The position numbers and the translations under genes were made by a program. Positions 17,602 through 25,952 of a DNA stretch of 64,000 nt are shown in pieces; position 1 is the first letter of the stretch; every line of letters begins with the position of its first letter. A model generated the notes under the pieces. That model worked only from the letters and a program-made list of their open reading frames with translations, made no database searches and was not told where the DNA came from. The DNA comes from an uncultured Prevotellaceae bacterium (GTDB lineage: Bacteria > Bacteroidota > Bacteroidia > Bacteroidales > Muribaculaceae), in NCBI GenBank assembly GCA_900320245.1, contig ONRP01000001.1, positions 1 to 64,000 of the forward strand, read 5' to 3'.

Positions 17602-18720
17602 ATGGATTTGAGCGTCGTTATCGTCAACTATCGCGTGAAGTACCTGCTGGAGCAGACCTTGCGCTCGGTAGAGCAAGCCATGCAAGGCTTGTCGGGCGAG
17701 GTCATCGTCGTTGACAATCTATCGGGCGATGACAGCATCGCCTTCTCCCGCGAGCGGCACGGGCAGGTGACCTATATCGAGAACCAGGAGAACGTGGGGT
17801 TTGCCCGCGCCAACAACCAGGCTATCATGCAGGCCCGCGGTGAATATACGCTCATCCTGAACCCCGATACCATCATCACGCCCCGATGCCTGCAAGAAGG
17901 CATCAAATGGATGGAATCCCATCCCAAGTGCGGTGCCATCGGCGCCCGCATGATGGACGGCAACGGCGTGTTCCTGCCCGAGAGCAAGCGCGCCTTCCCC
18001 ACCCCGTGGGTATCGTTCTGCAAAATCTTCGGCCTGTCCAAGTTGTTTCCCAGGTCGCGCTGGTTTGCAAAATACCACCTGCGTTACTTGAGTGACACTG
18101 AGCCGCAATCGATTGACATCCTATCGGGTGCCTATATGCTGTGCCGCACCAGTGTGCTGCAGCAGTTGGGCGGCTTTGACGAGGACTTCTTCATGTACGG
18201 TGAGGACATCGACCTGAGTTACCGCATTGTCAAGGCAGGCTACGAGAACTGGTTCCTGCCCACGCCGATGGTCCACTACAAGGGCGAGAGCACCCACAAG
18301 GACTCGATGCGCTACGTCAGAATCTTCTATGACGCGATGCTGATTTTCTACCGCAAGCACTTCCCCCGCTTCAGGGTCATCCTCTATCCCGTCATCAAAC
18401 TGGGCGTAATGGTGCGTGCCAGCCTCTCGATGGCCAAGAGGCTCATCAAGCGGCTGTTACCCGCCGGCAAGGCCACCACCGAGGACTGGCCGTGGGTCAT
18501 CATCAGCGACAATGCCCCCGCCGTAGCCCAGCGTGCGGGCCTCGGCACCTATCAGGCCGACCTGCCCTCGAGCGGGCACTACAACGTGCTCATCGACGAC
18601 GGTTGCCATGACTATAGCCAGATTGTCGACTACATCCGTGAGCATAGCAGGAGCGGACAGTTAGCGTTTCACATCTTTGCCGACCGCCACGGCATCATCA
18701 TCTCACCCAAAATGTCATGA
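17602..18720 (+). CDS. GT2-family glycosyltransferase (rhamnosyltransferase-like)
   Basis: A 372-residue GT-A enzyme. The start MDLSVVIVNYRVKYLLEQTLRSV, the donor-binding VVDNLSGDDS, the DxD-like NPDTIITP and the GGFDEDFFMYGEDIDLSYRI block are those of WbbL-like transferases that build cell-surface polysaccharides. The last 100 residues (after about residue 275) form an extra cytoplasmic domain without clear homology (TTEDWPWVIISDNAPAVAQRA). Its stop codon overlaps the start of the GNAT gene (ATGA), so the two proteins are probably translationally coupled. Confidence 0.92.
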   Translation: MDLSVVIVNYRVKYLLEQTLRSVEQAMQGLSGEVIVVDNLSGDDSIAFSRERHGQVTYIENQENVGFARANNQAIMQARGEYTLILNPDTIITPRCLQEGIKWMESHPKCGAIGARMMDGNGVFLPESKRAFPTPWVSFCKIFGLSKLFPRSRWFAKYHLRYLSDTEPQSIDILSGAYMLCRTSVLQQLGGFDEDFFMYGEDIDLSYRIVKAGYENWFLPTPMVHYKGESTHKDSMRYVRIFYDAMLIFYRKHFPRFRVILYPVIKLGVMVRASLSMAKRLIKRLLPAGKATTEDWPWVIISDNAPAVAQRAGLGTYQADLPSSGHYNVLIDDGCHDYSQIVDYIREHSRSGQLAFHIFADRHGIIISPKMS

Positions 18721-19241
18721 GCCATTTACTGAGCAACGGAACCGTGACTCTGCGCGCACTCGAGCCGACCGACCTCGAGGCACTCTACCGCTGGGAGAAC
18801 GATACGGCCCTGTGGGCCGTGAGCGATACCATCGCGCCCTACTCCCGCGAGTCGCTGTGGAACTACCTGGAGAATTACACCGGCGACCTGTATGCACAAC
18901 GGCAACTGCGCCTGATGGTGACGCTTGCCGATGACGGCACACCGGCCGGCACCATCGATTTCCTGAATTTCGACCCGCTCAACAACCGTGCCGAGTTGGG
19001 GCTGTTCATTGCCAGCGAGTTGCGCGGCAAGGGCTTAGGCCGCCAAGCACTGGAATTGCTCACTGCCTATGCCCGCGACCACCTGGGACTGCGCGAACTG
19101 CATGTCTTTATCGCGATGGATAACGAGGTGTGTCTCAAGTTGTTCGAGGACTTTGGCTATCGGCGCGTGGGCGTGCTGCAATCGTGGGTGAAACGCGGAA
19201 GCAATTACCGGGATGTCGCCCTCCTGCAGATGATACTGTAA
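18717..19241 (+). CDS. GNAT-family N-acetyltransferase
   Basis: A 174-residue acetyl-CoA-dependent acyltransferase of the RimJ/RimL type. The N-terminal TLRALEPTDLEALYRWEND, the acetyl-CoA loop LGLFIASELRGKGLGRQAL (pattern RGKGLG) and the C-terminal AMDNEVCLKLFEDFGYRRVG are typical. It overlaps the upstream glycosyltransferase gene by four bases, so it may acetylate a sugar or protein in the same pathway, but small-molecule or peptide acceptors are equally possible. Confidence 0.9.
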   Translation: MSHLLSNGTVTLRALEPTDLEALYRWENDTALWAVSDTIAPYSRESLWNYLENYTGDLYAQRQLRLMVTLADDGTPAGTIDFLNFDPLNNRAELGLFIASELRGKGLGRQALELLTAYARDHLGLRELHVFIAMDNEVCLKLFEDFGYRRVGVLQSWVKRGSNYRDVALLQMIL

Positions 19242-19278
19242 CAGATGCCCCCAGTCGGGCACAACGCCGCAATATGAC

Positions 19279-19319
19279 CAACCGGCGCCTCCTGAATGAA
19301 TCAGTAGAGGCGCCGGTTG
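19279..19319. terminator. Perfect 13-bp hairpin between convergent GNAT and thioredoxin-fold genes
   Basis: Arms at 19279-19291 and 19307-19319 are exact reverse complements with a 15-base loop. No T-run follows, so factor-assisted termination or transcript-end protection is possible. Confidence 0.6.
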
Positions 19320-19348
19320 TTGATGGTGATAGAAAAACGACGTGAGGG

Positions 19349-19843
19349 TCAGCGAACGCTTCTGAGCATCTGCTCATCGGGGTCGACTGCGGTAATCTCG
19401 CCGCTGGCGTCAATCAGGAAAGTGTGATACCCCTCGTCGAGTCGCCAACTCTTGATGATAGCCTCCTGGGCGTCGGACGAAGCGCAATAATGCGCCGAAC
19501 GGTCAAGGCCATCAAGAGCGACAATGCTGTTAAAGACGTTCACGCTACGGTCCATGTTGACCGAGACATGAACAAAGTGCATGCCGTCGAGTCGCGACAG
19601 ACGATCATAGCGCATATTCTCCAAACGTGAACCAGCATCGGCCGAAGACCAGAACGAGAGCAGGATGTTCTCGCCTTGATGCTGCTTCAGGGGCGAAAGA
19701 TCGTTGTTATTATTATCTGTATTGCCAAGCATCAACATCGGTGCCTTGTACCCAATGCGGCCGTCAGCCGGATCGGTGTAGTAGGCCGATGAGAACAAGG
19801 TCAGCAGACCCAGGATGGCAATCGTCAATAATGTCTTATTCAT
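19349..19843 (-). CDS. Secreted TlpA/thioredoxin-fold protein without the CXXC motif
   Basis: A 164-residue exported protein: a hydrophobic signal (MNKTLLTIAILGLLTLFSSA), then a thioredoxin-like core in which the usual strand before the active site is clear (ENILLSFWSSADAGSRLE), but the place of WCxxC holds SSADAGS. The C-terminal HTFLIDASGEITAV matches the TlpA pattern for the strand after the cis-proline. It is therefore unlikely to be a disulfide enzyme and may be a binding or scaffold protein. The promoter TACCTTTG at 19961-19968 would give it a leader of about 115 bases. Confidence 0.75.
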   Translation of the reverse strand: MNKTLLTIAILGLLTLFSSAYYTDPADGRIGYKAPMLMLGNTDNNNNDLSPLKQHQGENILLSFWSSADAGSRLENMRYDRLSRLDGMHFVHVSVNMDRSVNVFNSIVALDGLDRSAHYCASSDAQEAIIKSWRLDEGYHTFLIDASGEITAVDPDEQMLRSVR

Positions 19844-19960
19844 TCATTCCCTGTTTTGGTTCATCTTTGAGTGCCACGCAGCGTGCACCACGGCAGTCAC
19901 GCGACCCTTGTCGATTTTCGACATCCCCGCATCGCGGCAATGGCGATGCAAACGGGTCTG

Positions 19961-19968
19961 CAAAGGTA
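19961..19968 (-). promoter_or_regulatory. -7 promoter element of the thioredoxin-fold gene
   Basis: Minus strand TACCTTTG. The leader down to 19843 contains a GCATCGC/CGATGC dyad. The rest of the divergent gap (19969-20106) is AT-rich and shows no gene. Confidence 0.55.
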
Positions 19969-20106
19969 AGCAAAAAAAGTTATTAACAAGTAGATTTGAG
20001 GTTTTTTTGAGCATTTTTGGGCTTTTTAAGGTCTTTTCGGGGGAATCAAGAGCACAAAACCGATCTCGCAGCGCCGCAAAAGAGTGGTATTTTTATAGAC
20101 GATTTC

Positions 20107-20137
20107 TTGTGGGGTTACAGAAAAAAAACTAATTTTG
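20107..20137 (+). promoter_or_regulatory. Promoter of the lipoprotein/DUF695 operon
   Basis: TTG at 20107-20109, 20 bases, then TAATTTTG at 20130-20137. Leader to the ATG at 20174 is about 30 bases. Confidence 0.7.
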
Positions 20138-20173
20138 CGCCGTCAAAAACATAACTACCTTTCACGACAAACA

Positions 20174-20641
20174 ATGAAAAAAATTTACAAATACGCGCTT
20201 GCGTTAGCGTGCATTATTCTGGCTACGACATCGTTCACCTCGTGTGATTGGGACAACAGTCCCGAGCCCGAGCATCCCTTGTTTGTGACTTACACGATTT
20301 CGGCAGGAAATGTATCCTTCTCCGGCCCCGAACAGTTGTTGACCGACATCATGGCTTGGGTCAAGGCCAACTCCATCATCTACGACACCAAGGTGAACTA
20401 CACGTCAGGCGAAGCCTCGGAGTTCACGACGACCGATGCCGAAGCCGCCACTAAATACGAGAACGAGTTTGTTCCCAAGTTCAAAGCCTATCTGAACGAG
20501 GTAAAAAGCAAACTGGCCACGGGAGCCTATGGTAGAGATGTCGAGGTGAGGGCCTCATTCTATACCTTCGCCAACCGCGCCCAAGGCAAACAGGGCGATC
20601 TGAAATACGAGCACATCGAGTTCATCTACCCTGCCCCCTGA
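20174..20641 (+). CDS. Lipoprotein of unknown function
   Basis: A 155-residue exported lipoprotein. The signal MKKIYKYALALACIILATTSF is followed by the lipobox TSCDW. The mature part has a short acidic-proline linker and an alternating strand/helix pattern (HPLFVTYTISAGNVSF, ASFYTFANRAQGK) without a domain I can name. The ATG at 20174 is used because an in-frame start at 20135 lies inside the promoter. It is 8 bases ahead of the DUF695 gene. Confidence 0.8.
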   Translation: MKKIYKYALALACIILATTSFTSCDWDNSPEPEHPLFVTYTISAGNVSFSGPEQLLTDIMAWVKANSIIYDTKVNYTSGEASEFTTTDAEAATKYENEFVPKFKAYLNEVKSKLATGAYGRDVEVRASFYTFANRAQGKQGDLKYEHIEFIYPAP

Positions 20642-20649
20642 TAGAAACC

Positions 20650-21099
20650 ATGGCAAAATTGCGCATCAGTGACGACTGGTGGACCGCCCCCGCCGAGGGT
20701 GACAACGGCTCACTGATTCTGGTGACCGGCCGCCGCGGCATGGAAAACGTCATCGCAACGGGTGTTTACCGCTACCGCGTTGAGGTCACCTGGCCCTACG
20801 AGGGCGACAGCAAGGGCCTGCCCTCCTACACCGACAGCAAGGTGATGGAAGAGGTCACCGATGCGATGAACGAGAACCTGGACCGTGATCCCGTGGCAGT
20901 GCTCACGGGCATCTATACCGGTGACGGGCAACGCAACTGGGTGTTCTACACGCGCTCGCTGCACATCTTCCAGCGCAAGTTCAACGAAATCATGGCACCC
21001 TTCCCCGCCCTGCCCTTGCAATTTGAGGCTGAAGAAGATCCCGACTGGCAGGAATACCGCGAGATGTGCCAGTGTGAGGTCGCCGAAGGCGAAGATTGA
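20650..21099 (+). CDS. DUF695 domain protein
   Basis: A 149-residue cytoplasmic protein fitting the DUF695 family: tryptophan-rich start (ISDDWWTAPAEGD), then a TGVYRYRVEVTWPYEG strand pair, AVLTGIYTGDGQRNWVFYTRS and a C-terminal acidic part with DPDWQEY. Function of the family is unknown. It shares a promoter with the lipoprotein before it and ends at a strong terminator. Confidence 0.75.
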   Translation: MAKLRISDDWWTAPAEGDNGSLILVTGRRGMENVIATGVYRYRVEVTWPYEGDSKGLPSYTDSKVMEEVTDAMNENLDRDPVAVLTGIYTGDGQRNWVFYTRSLHIFQRKFNEIMAPFPALPLQFEAEEDPDWQEYREMCQCEVAEGED

Positions 21100-21134
21100 A
21101 CACAGACAAGACAAAAGACGATACAAGATATCAG

Positions 21135-21175
21135 CAAGCGACGAGCCGTCCGGCTCGTCGCTTGTTTTGTTGTTA
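21135..21175 (+). terminator. Strong terminator of the DUF695 operon
   Basis: A 14-bp perfect stem, arms 21135-21148 and 21151-21164, followed by TTTTGTTGTT. A second dyad (TGCGCGATG / CATCGCGCA) lies at about 21208-21226 and may serve fabG from the other side. Confidence 0.85.
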
Positions 21176-21275
21176 CGTGATCTCCAAGATGCCTCGTGGA
21201 TGGTGCGCGATGCCATCGCGCAATACGGGACAATACCCGCTGGCTCGGGAACGAGGCAACAGGGCGGAATGGGTA

Positions 21276-22022
21276 TTACATGTTCATGCCGCCATCGACC
21301 TGGATAACCTGGCCGGTGACATAGGACGACATGTCGCTGGCGAGGAAGGTGGCCACGTTGGCGATATCCTCGACGGTGCCGCCTCGGCGCAGGGGGATGC
21401 GCTGGCACCACTCCTTGCGTACCTCCTCGGGCAGGGCCTTGGTCATGTCGGTGTCGATGAAGCCCGGAGCGATGGCATTAGCACGGATGCCGCGGCTACC
21501 CATTTCCTGGGCGATGCTCTTGGCCAGTGCGATAAGACCTGCCTTGCTGGCAGCGTAGTTGGCCTGTCCTGCATTACCGTGAACACCCACTACCGATGCC
21601 ATGTTGATGATGGAACCGGCGCGCTGGCGCATCATGATGGGCACCAGAGCGTGGATGAAGTTGAACGCGCTCTTGAGGTTAACGGCGATAACGGCGTCCC
21701 ACTGCTGCTCGGTCATGCGCAGCATGATGCCGTCCTTGGTGATACCGGCATTGTTGACCAGGATATCGATGTGTCCGAAGTCCTCGTGGATCTGCTTGAC
21801 CACAGCCTCGGTCTCCTCAAAATTGGCAGCATTGCTGGCATAGCCCTTGGCCCTGACGCCCAGTGCAGCGATTTCCTGCTCGGTCTGCTTGCCGTTGTCG
21901 TCGATGACGAGGTCGGTGAATGCGATGTCAGCACCCTCGGCAGCATACTTCAGGGCGATGGCCTTGCCGATGCCCCTGGCGGCTCCGGTGATGAGCGCCA
22001 CTTTTCCTTCTAACATTTTCAT
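21276..22022 (-). CDS. fabG: 3-oxoacyl-ACP reductase (SDR family)
   Basis: A 248-residue NADPH-dependent reductase of fatty-acid elongation. SDR landmarks are GAARGIGKAIA (cofactor glycine motif), NNAG, the catalytic set S-YxxxK in MASVVGVHGNAGQANYAASKAG and the FabG-typical IAPGFIDTDMT plus VTGQVIQVDGGM at the end. It is not in a fab cluster here, so it could also reduce a related acyl-ACP, for example one made by the 54-64 kb locus, but sequence alone points to FabG. Confidence 0.94.
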   Translation of the reverse strand: MKMLEGKVALITGAARGIGKAIALKYAAEGADIAFTDLVIDDNGKQTEQEIAALGVRAKGYASNAANFEETEAVVKQIHEDFGHIDILVNNAGITKDGIMLRMTEQQWDAVIAVNLKSAFNFIHALVPIMMRQRAGSIINMASVVGVHGNAGQANYAASKAGLIALAKSIAQEMGSRGIRANAIAPGFIDTDMTKALPEEVRKEWCQRIPLRRGGTVEDIANVATFLASDMSSYVTGQVIQVDGGMNM

Positions 22023-22076
22023 TGTCTTTTCTTCTTTATTTAATGATAGTTCAGTGATTGATAGTCAATTAAACCA

Positions 22077-22115
22077 TTGCACGGCCTTTCTTTCCGAAAA
22101 AGCCGTGCAAAGATA
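22077..22115 (-). promoter_or_regulatory. fabG promoter and 5'-end hairpin
   Basis: Minus strand TATCTTTG at 22108-22115, and immediately downstream a stem with arms at 22077-22085 and 22102-22110 (TTGCACGGC/GCCGTGCAA). The hairpin would form at the very 5' end of the mRNA. Confidence 0.55.
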
Positions 22116-22265
22116 ATCATTATTGTTGAGACCGCCAAACCGGCGACCCGCAACAGGTTATTTTCCAGTTGCCATCATTTAAATAACAACTGAAATTTCT
22201 GAATCATCTGAATGGCATCCGAGCGCCTGATGTTGAAAAACAACTCTGACTGCCTCTACAACCAA

Positions 22266-22300
22266 GCATCCGCACCCCGAAAAAATCGGAGCGCGGATGC
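22266..22300 (-). terminator. Hairpin after glyA
   Basis: GCATCCGC at 22266-22273 pairs with GCGGATGC at 22293-22300, with inner CCGA/TCGG pairing. It follows a short heptad tract in the glyA direction. Confidence 0.6.
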
Positions 22301-22327
22301 CTATCTGTTATCTATTAACTGTTAACT
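22300..22327 (-). repeat. Four seven-base repeats after the glyA stop codon
   Basis: Minus-strand units AGTTAAC, AGTTAAT, AGATAAC, AGATAGG in unbroken phase, starting four bases after the TAA and running into the hairpin. Confidence 0.8.
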
Positions 22328-22331
22328 GAAT

Positions 22332-23612
22332 TTACCAAGCGAACATGGGATAGTCCTTCATCATGTCGTTGACCTTGGCGCGAACGCTTGCAATCACGTT
22401 CTGGTCCTCGGGAGCCTGAAGAACGGTGTCGATGAGTTCGACGATGTCGCCCATCTTGTCCTCCTTGAGGCCACGGGTGGTGATGGCGGGAGTGCCCAGA
22501 CGCAGACCGCTGGTCTGGAAGGCGCTGCGGTCATCGAAAGGAACCATGTTCTTGTTGACGGTGATGTCGGCAGCAACGAGGGCAGCCTCGGCCACCTTAC
22601 CAGTCAACTCGGGATACTTGGTGCGCAGGTCAACCAGCATGCAGTGGTTGTCGGTGCCGCCCGAGCAGATCTTGTAACCCTTGTCGATGAGGGCCTGTGC
22701 CATAGCAGCAGCGTTGGTGCGCACCTGCATGGCGTAGTCCTTGAACGAGGGTTGCAGAATCTCGCCGAAGGCAACAGCCTTAGCAGCAATCACGTGCTCG
22801 AGGGGACCGCCCTGAACACCGGGGAAGACGGCGCTGTCAAGCAGCGACGACATCTTGCGGATGACACCCTTCTTGGTGGTCTTGCCCCAGGGGTTGTCGA
22901 AGTCCTTACCCAGCAGGATGATACCGCCACGGGGACCGCGCAGGGTCTTGTGGGTGGTGCTGGTTACGATGTGGGCATACTTCAATGGGTTGTTCAGCAG
23001 GCCAGCAGCGATGAGGCCGGCGGGGTGTGCCATGTCGATCATGAGCAGTGCGCCCACGCTGTCGGCAATCTTGCGCATGCGCTCATAGTCCCACTCGCGG
23101 CTGTAGGCGCTGGCACCACCGACGATCAGTTTGGGACGCTCGCGCTGAGCGACCTCTTCCATCTGGTCATAGTCTACCAGGTTGGTGTCGGGGGTGACGT
23201 TATATTCACAAGCCTCGAACATCAGACCCGAGAAGTTGACGGGGCTACCGTGTGAGAGGTGACCGCCATGAGCCAGGTTCAGACCCATGAACTTGTCGCC
23301 GGGCTTGAGGCAAGCCATGAAGACGGCCATGTTGGCCTGTGCACCCGAGTGGGGCTGCACGTTGGCATACTCAGCACCGAAAATCTCTTTCAGGCGATTG
23401 ATAGCAACATTCTCGCTCTCGTCAACGCACTGGCAACCGCCATAATAGCGGTGGCCGGGATAACCCTCGGCATACTTGTTGGTCAGGCAACTGCCCATGG
23501 CCTGCATCACCTGGTCGCTCACGAAGTTCTCACTGGCGATGAGTTCGATGCCGTGTTGCTGACGCTGATGTTCACGCTCGATGATGTCAAAAATCACTTT
23601 GTCTCGTTCCAT
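22332..23612 (-). CDS. glyA: Serine hydroxymethyltransferase
   Basis: A 426-residue PLP enzyme interconverting serine plus THF with glycine plus methylene-THF. Landmarks are [44 protein letters not shown], the substrate PLP region [12 protein letters not shown] and the Schiff-base lysine in [15 protein letters not shown]. Length is normal. The start codon follows directly on a heptad tract (the unit ending AAA then ATG). Confidence 0.98.
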   Translation of the reverse strand: MERDKVIFDIIEREHQRQQHGIELIASENFVSDQVMQAMGSCLTNKYAEGYPGHRYYGGCQCVDESENVAINRLKEIFGAEYANVQPHSGAQANMAVFMACLKPGDKFMGLNLAHGGHLSHGSPVNFSGLMFEACEYNVTPDTNLVDYDQMEEVAQRERPKLIVGGASAYSREWDYERMRKIADSVGALLMIDMAHPAGLIAAGLLNNPLKYAHIVTSTTHKTLRGPRGGIILLGKDFDNPWGKTTKKGVIRKMSSLLDSAVFPGVQGGPLEHVIAAKAVAFGEILQPSFKDYAMQVRTNAAAMAQALIDKGYKICSGGTDNHCMLVDLRTKYPELTGKVAEAALVAADITVNKNMVPFDDRSAFQTSGLRLGTPAITTRGLKEDKMGDIVELIDTVLQAPEDQNVIASVRAKVNDMMKDYPMFAW

Positions 23613-23615
23613 TTT

Positions 23616-23643
23616 AGTTTTAAGTTGTAAGTTTTTAGTTTAT
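23616..23643 (+). repeat. Seven-base repeats just upstream of glyA
   Basis: Four units on the plus strand (AGTTTTA, AGTTGTA, AGTTTTT, AGTTTAT), antisense to glyA, with degenerate copies up to about 23668. They fill the gap between the flavin reductase stop and the glyA start. Confidence 0.8.
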
Positions 23644-23663
23644 AAGTTAATTATATAAGTTAT

Positions 23664-24239
23664 TTAGTCTCTTTTCGGTTTCTTGCGCACCGACCAGCCG
23701 AAGTGGCCCAATTCCTCGCCCAGAGCGTAGTAGTGGCCGTGGCAGTAGGTAATCAGGTCGGCAGCCTTGAGATCGAGGGCGCCGGTTTCGGGGTCGATGA
23801 AGCGGTCATCGGCAATGACGTTCATCACCTCGCCGATGAACATATCGTGGGTGCCCAGGCGCACGATGTCGCGCACGCGGCACTCGATGCTCACGGGTGC
23901 CTCCTGCACGTAGGGGGCAGCGACAGTCTCGCCCTTGACGGGGGTGAGGTGCATCTGCTGCCACTTGTCGTAGTCACGGCCAGAGCGCACGCCGCACCAG
24001 TCGGTGGCACGCGCCATTGCCCGGTTGGTGAGGTTGAGCGTGAAGGCCATGTTGCGCTCGACGATGCCGTGGCTGTGGCGCTCGGGGCGGATGGACACAT
24101 AACAAAGCGCCGGATCGCTGCAGATGGTGCCCGTCCAAGCCGCCGTGAACAGGTTATATTCCTCGGGCGAGGACCCGCAACTGACCAGCAGCGCGGGCAG
24201 CGGGTAAATCATCGTACCAGGTCTCCAGTTCTGTTTCAT
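23664..24239 (-). CDS. Flavin reductase-family (FMN-binding split-barrel) protein
   Basis: A 191-residue protein with the flavin reductase-like split barrel: MIYPLPALLVSCGSSPEEYNLFT, then CYVSIRPERHSHGIVERN (flavin phosphate contact), FTLNLTNRAMARATDWCGVRSGRDYDKW and the dimer segment SIECRVRDIVRLGTHDMFIGEV. Members bind FMN and reduce it or use it for redox reactions; the partner is unknown. Start at 24239 is chosen because it matches the family N-terminus; a frame extension to 24257 adds six residues. Promoter-like TAATTTTG lies at 24262-24269. Confidence 0.88.
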   Translation of the reverse strand: MKQNWRPGTMIYPLPALLVSCGSSPEEYNLFTAAWTGTICSDPALCYVSIRPERHSHGIVERNMAFTLNLTNRAMARATDWCGVRSGRDYDKWQQMHLTPVKGETVAAPYVQEAPVSIECRVRDIVRLGTHDMFIGEVMNVIADDRFIDPETGALDLKAADLITYCHGHYYALGEELGHFGWSVRKKPKRD

Positions 24240-24261
24240 GCTCCACTCACAAATCAAGATG

Positions 24262-24269
24262 CAAAATTA
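24262..24269 (-). promoter_or_regulatory. -7 promoter element of the flavin reductase gene
   Basis: Minus strand TAATTTTG, 22 bases before the ATG at 24239. Confidence 0.5.
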
Positions 24270-24374
24270 GGCAATTTTTCGGTAACACAGGCTATTTTGG
24301 CGAAATATTTCAGTGGTTTTCGGATTGTTAATAACTTTATTAGAGGGTGGCGTTGGTGAATGCTGAAAAAGGTG

Positions 24375-24382
24375 TAACTTTG
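24375..24382 (+). promoter_or_regulatory. -7 promoter element of the first deoxynucleoside kinase gene
   Basis: TAACTTTG, 32 bases before the GTG start at 24415. Confidence 0.55.
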
Positions 24383-24414
24383 TAGATTGTAAAACAACCT
24401 ATCCCAACTGAACC

Positions 24415-25041
24415 GTGCACATCGTTATAGCAGGAAATATCGGTAGCGGTAAATCCACCCTGGCCGAGATGCTCGCCAAGCATTACGGCTGGGAGCCCTT
24501 TATGGAGCCTGTGGTGGACAACCCCTACCTGAGCGACTATTACAAGGACATCAAGCGCTGGTCGTTTGCCCTGGAGGTGTTCTTCCTGAAGCAGCGCTTC
24601 AAGGATATCCTGGGCATCAATTCGAGCGACAAGGCCATCATTCAGGACCGCAGCATCTTTGAGGGCGTGTACATCTTCGCGGCCAACAACCACGACATGG
24701 GCAACATGGACGACCGCGACTTTGAGACCTATATGGAACTGTTTGAGCAGATGATGACCATCGTGCGCCTGCCCGACCTGATGATTTACCTGCGCTCGAG
24801 CGTCCCCCATCTGGTGGACAACATCCGCAAGCGGGGCCGCGACTACGAGCAGACGATGCCGCTGCAATACCTGTCGAACCTGAACGAACGCTACGAGGAG
24901 TTCGTGATGAAGACCTATAAGGGTCGTAAACTCGTCATCGATGTGGACGACATGGACTACAAGACACGTCCCGAGGACTTCGCCGCCATCGTCGACAAGA
25001 TCGACGCCACGATGTTCGGCATCTTCGGGCCTCTGGACTAG
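24415..25041 (+). CDS. Deoxynucleoside kinase (dAK/dGK type), copy 1
   Basis: A 208-residue kinase phosphorylating deoxynucleosides for salvage. P-loop GNIGSGKS at residues 7-14, the substrate region EPVVDNPYLSDYY, the IIQDRSIFEG motif (equivalent of the catalytic D/E-R-S) and the lid RKRGRDYEQTM. The start is GTG; no better ATG precedes. A close paralogue follows at 25201. In Lactobacillus two such adjacent genes form a dAK/dGK heterodimer, so a heterodimer is plausible here. Confidence 0.92.
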   Translation: MHIVIAGNIGSGKSTLAEMLAKHYGWEPFMEPVVDNPYLSDYYKDIKRWSFALEVFFLKQRFKDILGINSSDKAIIQDRSIFEGVYIFAANNHDMGNMDDRDFETYMELFEQMMTIVRLPDLMIYLRSSVPHLVDNIRKRGRDYEQTMPLQYLSNLNERYEEFVMKTYKGRKLVIDVDDMDYKTRPEDFAAIVDKIDATMFGIFGPLD

Positions 25042-25043
25042 GC

Positions 25044-25124
25044 AGTTAAGAGATAAGAGATAAGAGATAAGAGATAAGAGATAAGAGATAAGAGATAAGA
25101 GATAAGAGATAAAAGTTAAGAGAT
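25044..25124 (+). repeat. Eleven seven-base repeats after the first deoxynucleoside kinase gene
   Basis: Eleven units in phase from 25044 to 25120: AGTTAAG, a series of AGATAAG ending in AGATAAA, and AGTTAAG again, then a partial AGAT. It starts two bases after the TAG stop. Confidence 0.95.
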
Positions 25125-25125
25125 A

Positions 25126-25151
25126 GCATCAGGGGCCTTTTTAGGCGATGC
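25126..25151 (+). terminator. Hairpin after the heptad tract
   Basis: GCATC at 25126-25130 with GATGC at 25147-25151 and inner GGCC/GGC pairing, then ATTTTG. Confidence 0.6.
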
Positions 25152-25158
25152 ATTTTGT

Positions 25159-25182
25159 ACTTAAAACTTAAAACTTAAAACT
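25159..25182 (-). repeat. Short inverted heptad tract before the second deoxynucleoside kinase gene
   Basis: Three copies of AGTTTTA on the minus strand followed by AGT, 18 bases before the ATG at 25201; opposite in orientation to the tract at 25044. Confidence 0.8.
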
Positions 25183-25200
25183 CATCAAAAATTAGATATT

Positions 25201-25833
25201 ATGCATATAGCAGTAGCAGGAAACATCGGCAGCGGCAAGACTACCTTGACCAAACTGCTTGCCAAGCACTACGGGTGGAGTCCGCGGTTTGAGCCCGTGG
25301 ACAACAACCCCTATCTCGAGGACTTCTATGCCGACATGGCGCGTTGGTCATTCAACCTGCAGATATACTTCCTGAACAAGCGTTTCAAGGAAGTGGTGGA
25401 AATCTCGCAGAGCGATGCCAACATCATCCAGGACCGCACCATCTATGAAGACGCCTGCATCTTTGCGCCCAACCTGCACGGCCAGGGACTGATGAGCGAC
25501 CGCGACTTCAACAACTACAAGGACCTGTTTGAACTGATGATGTCGCTGGTGAAGATGCCCGACCTGATGATTTACATCCGCTCGACCATCCCCAACCTGG
25601 TGCAACAGATCCAGAAACGCGGCCGCGACTATGAGCAGACGATGCGCCTGGACTACCTGGAGGGCCTGAACAAGCGTTACGAGGACTGGATTGGCGACTA
25701 CAAGGGCAACCTGGTCATTATCAACGGCGACGAGGTGAAATTCGGCGACAGCCCCGAGGCATTCCAGCAGGTGTGCGACAAAATCGACGCCAACCTGTTC
25801 GGTATCTTCTCCCCGTTCAACCAGCAGCGCTAA
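25201..25833 (+). CDS. Deoxynucleoside kinase (dAK/dGK type), copy 2
   Basis: A 210-residue paralogue of the kinase just upstream. P-loop GNIGSGKT, EPVDNNPYLEDFY, IIQDRTIYEDACIF and KRGRDYEQTMRLDYLEGLNKRYE align along the whole length. The S-to-T change after the P-loop lysine and differences around the NNPY segment could alter substrate choice. The pair probably split dAdo and dGuo/dCyd duties. Confidence 0.92.
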   Translation: MHIAVAGNIGSGKTTLTKLLAKHYGWSPRFEPVDNNPYLEDFYADMARWSFNLQIYFLNKRFKEVVEISQSDANIIQDRTIYEDACIFAPNLHGQGLMSDRDFNNYKDLFELMMSLVKMPDLMIYIRSTIPNLVQQIQKRGRDYEQTMRLDYLEGLNKRYEDWIGDYKGNLVIINGDEVKFGDSPEAFQQVCDKIDANLFGIFSPFNQQR

Positions 25834-25886
25834 GGCCGGCACGCCGCTACCGCAACCCATCGACACAAGCCACCGGCTTGCAAGAC

Positions 25887-25921
25887 TCCGTCACGCCTCG
25901 ACTCGAGCGTGACGGATTTTT
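25887..25921 (+). terminator. Terminator of the second deoxynucleoside kinase gene
   Basis: CCGTCACGC at 25888-25896 pairs with GCGTGACGG at 25907-25915, then ATTTTTG. Confidence 0.8.
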
Positions 25922-25940
25922 GTAGGACCATTTTTTGTGT

Positions 25941-25948
25941 TACCTTTG
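25941..25948 (+). promoter_or_regulatory. -7 promoter element directly before a GTG start
   Basis: TACCTTTG ends four bases before GTG at 25953. The mRNA should begin at or very near this GTG. Confidence 0.6.
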
Positions 25949-25952
25949 CGGC

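Noticed and set aside
21276..22022. FabG as part of the acyl-glycan locus
   Set aside because: It lies 30 kb away with its own promoter and looks like the housekeeping reductase.
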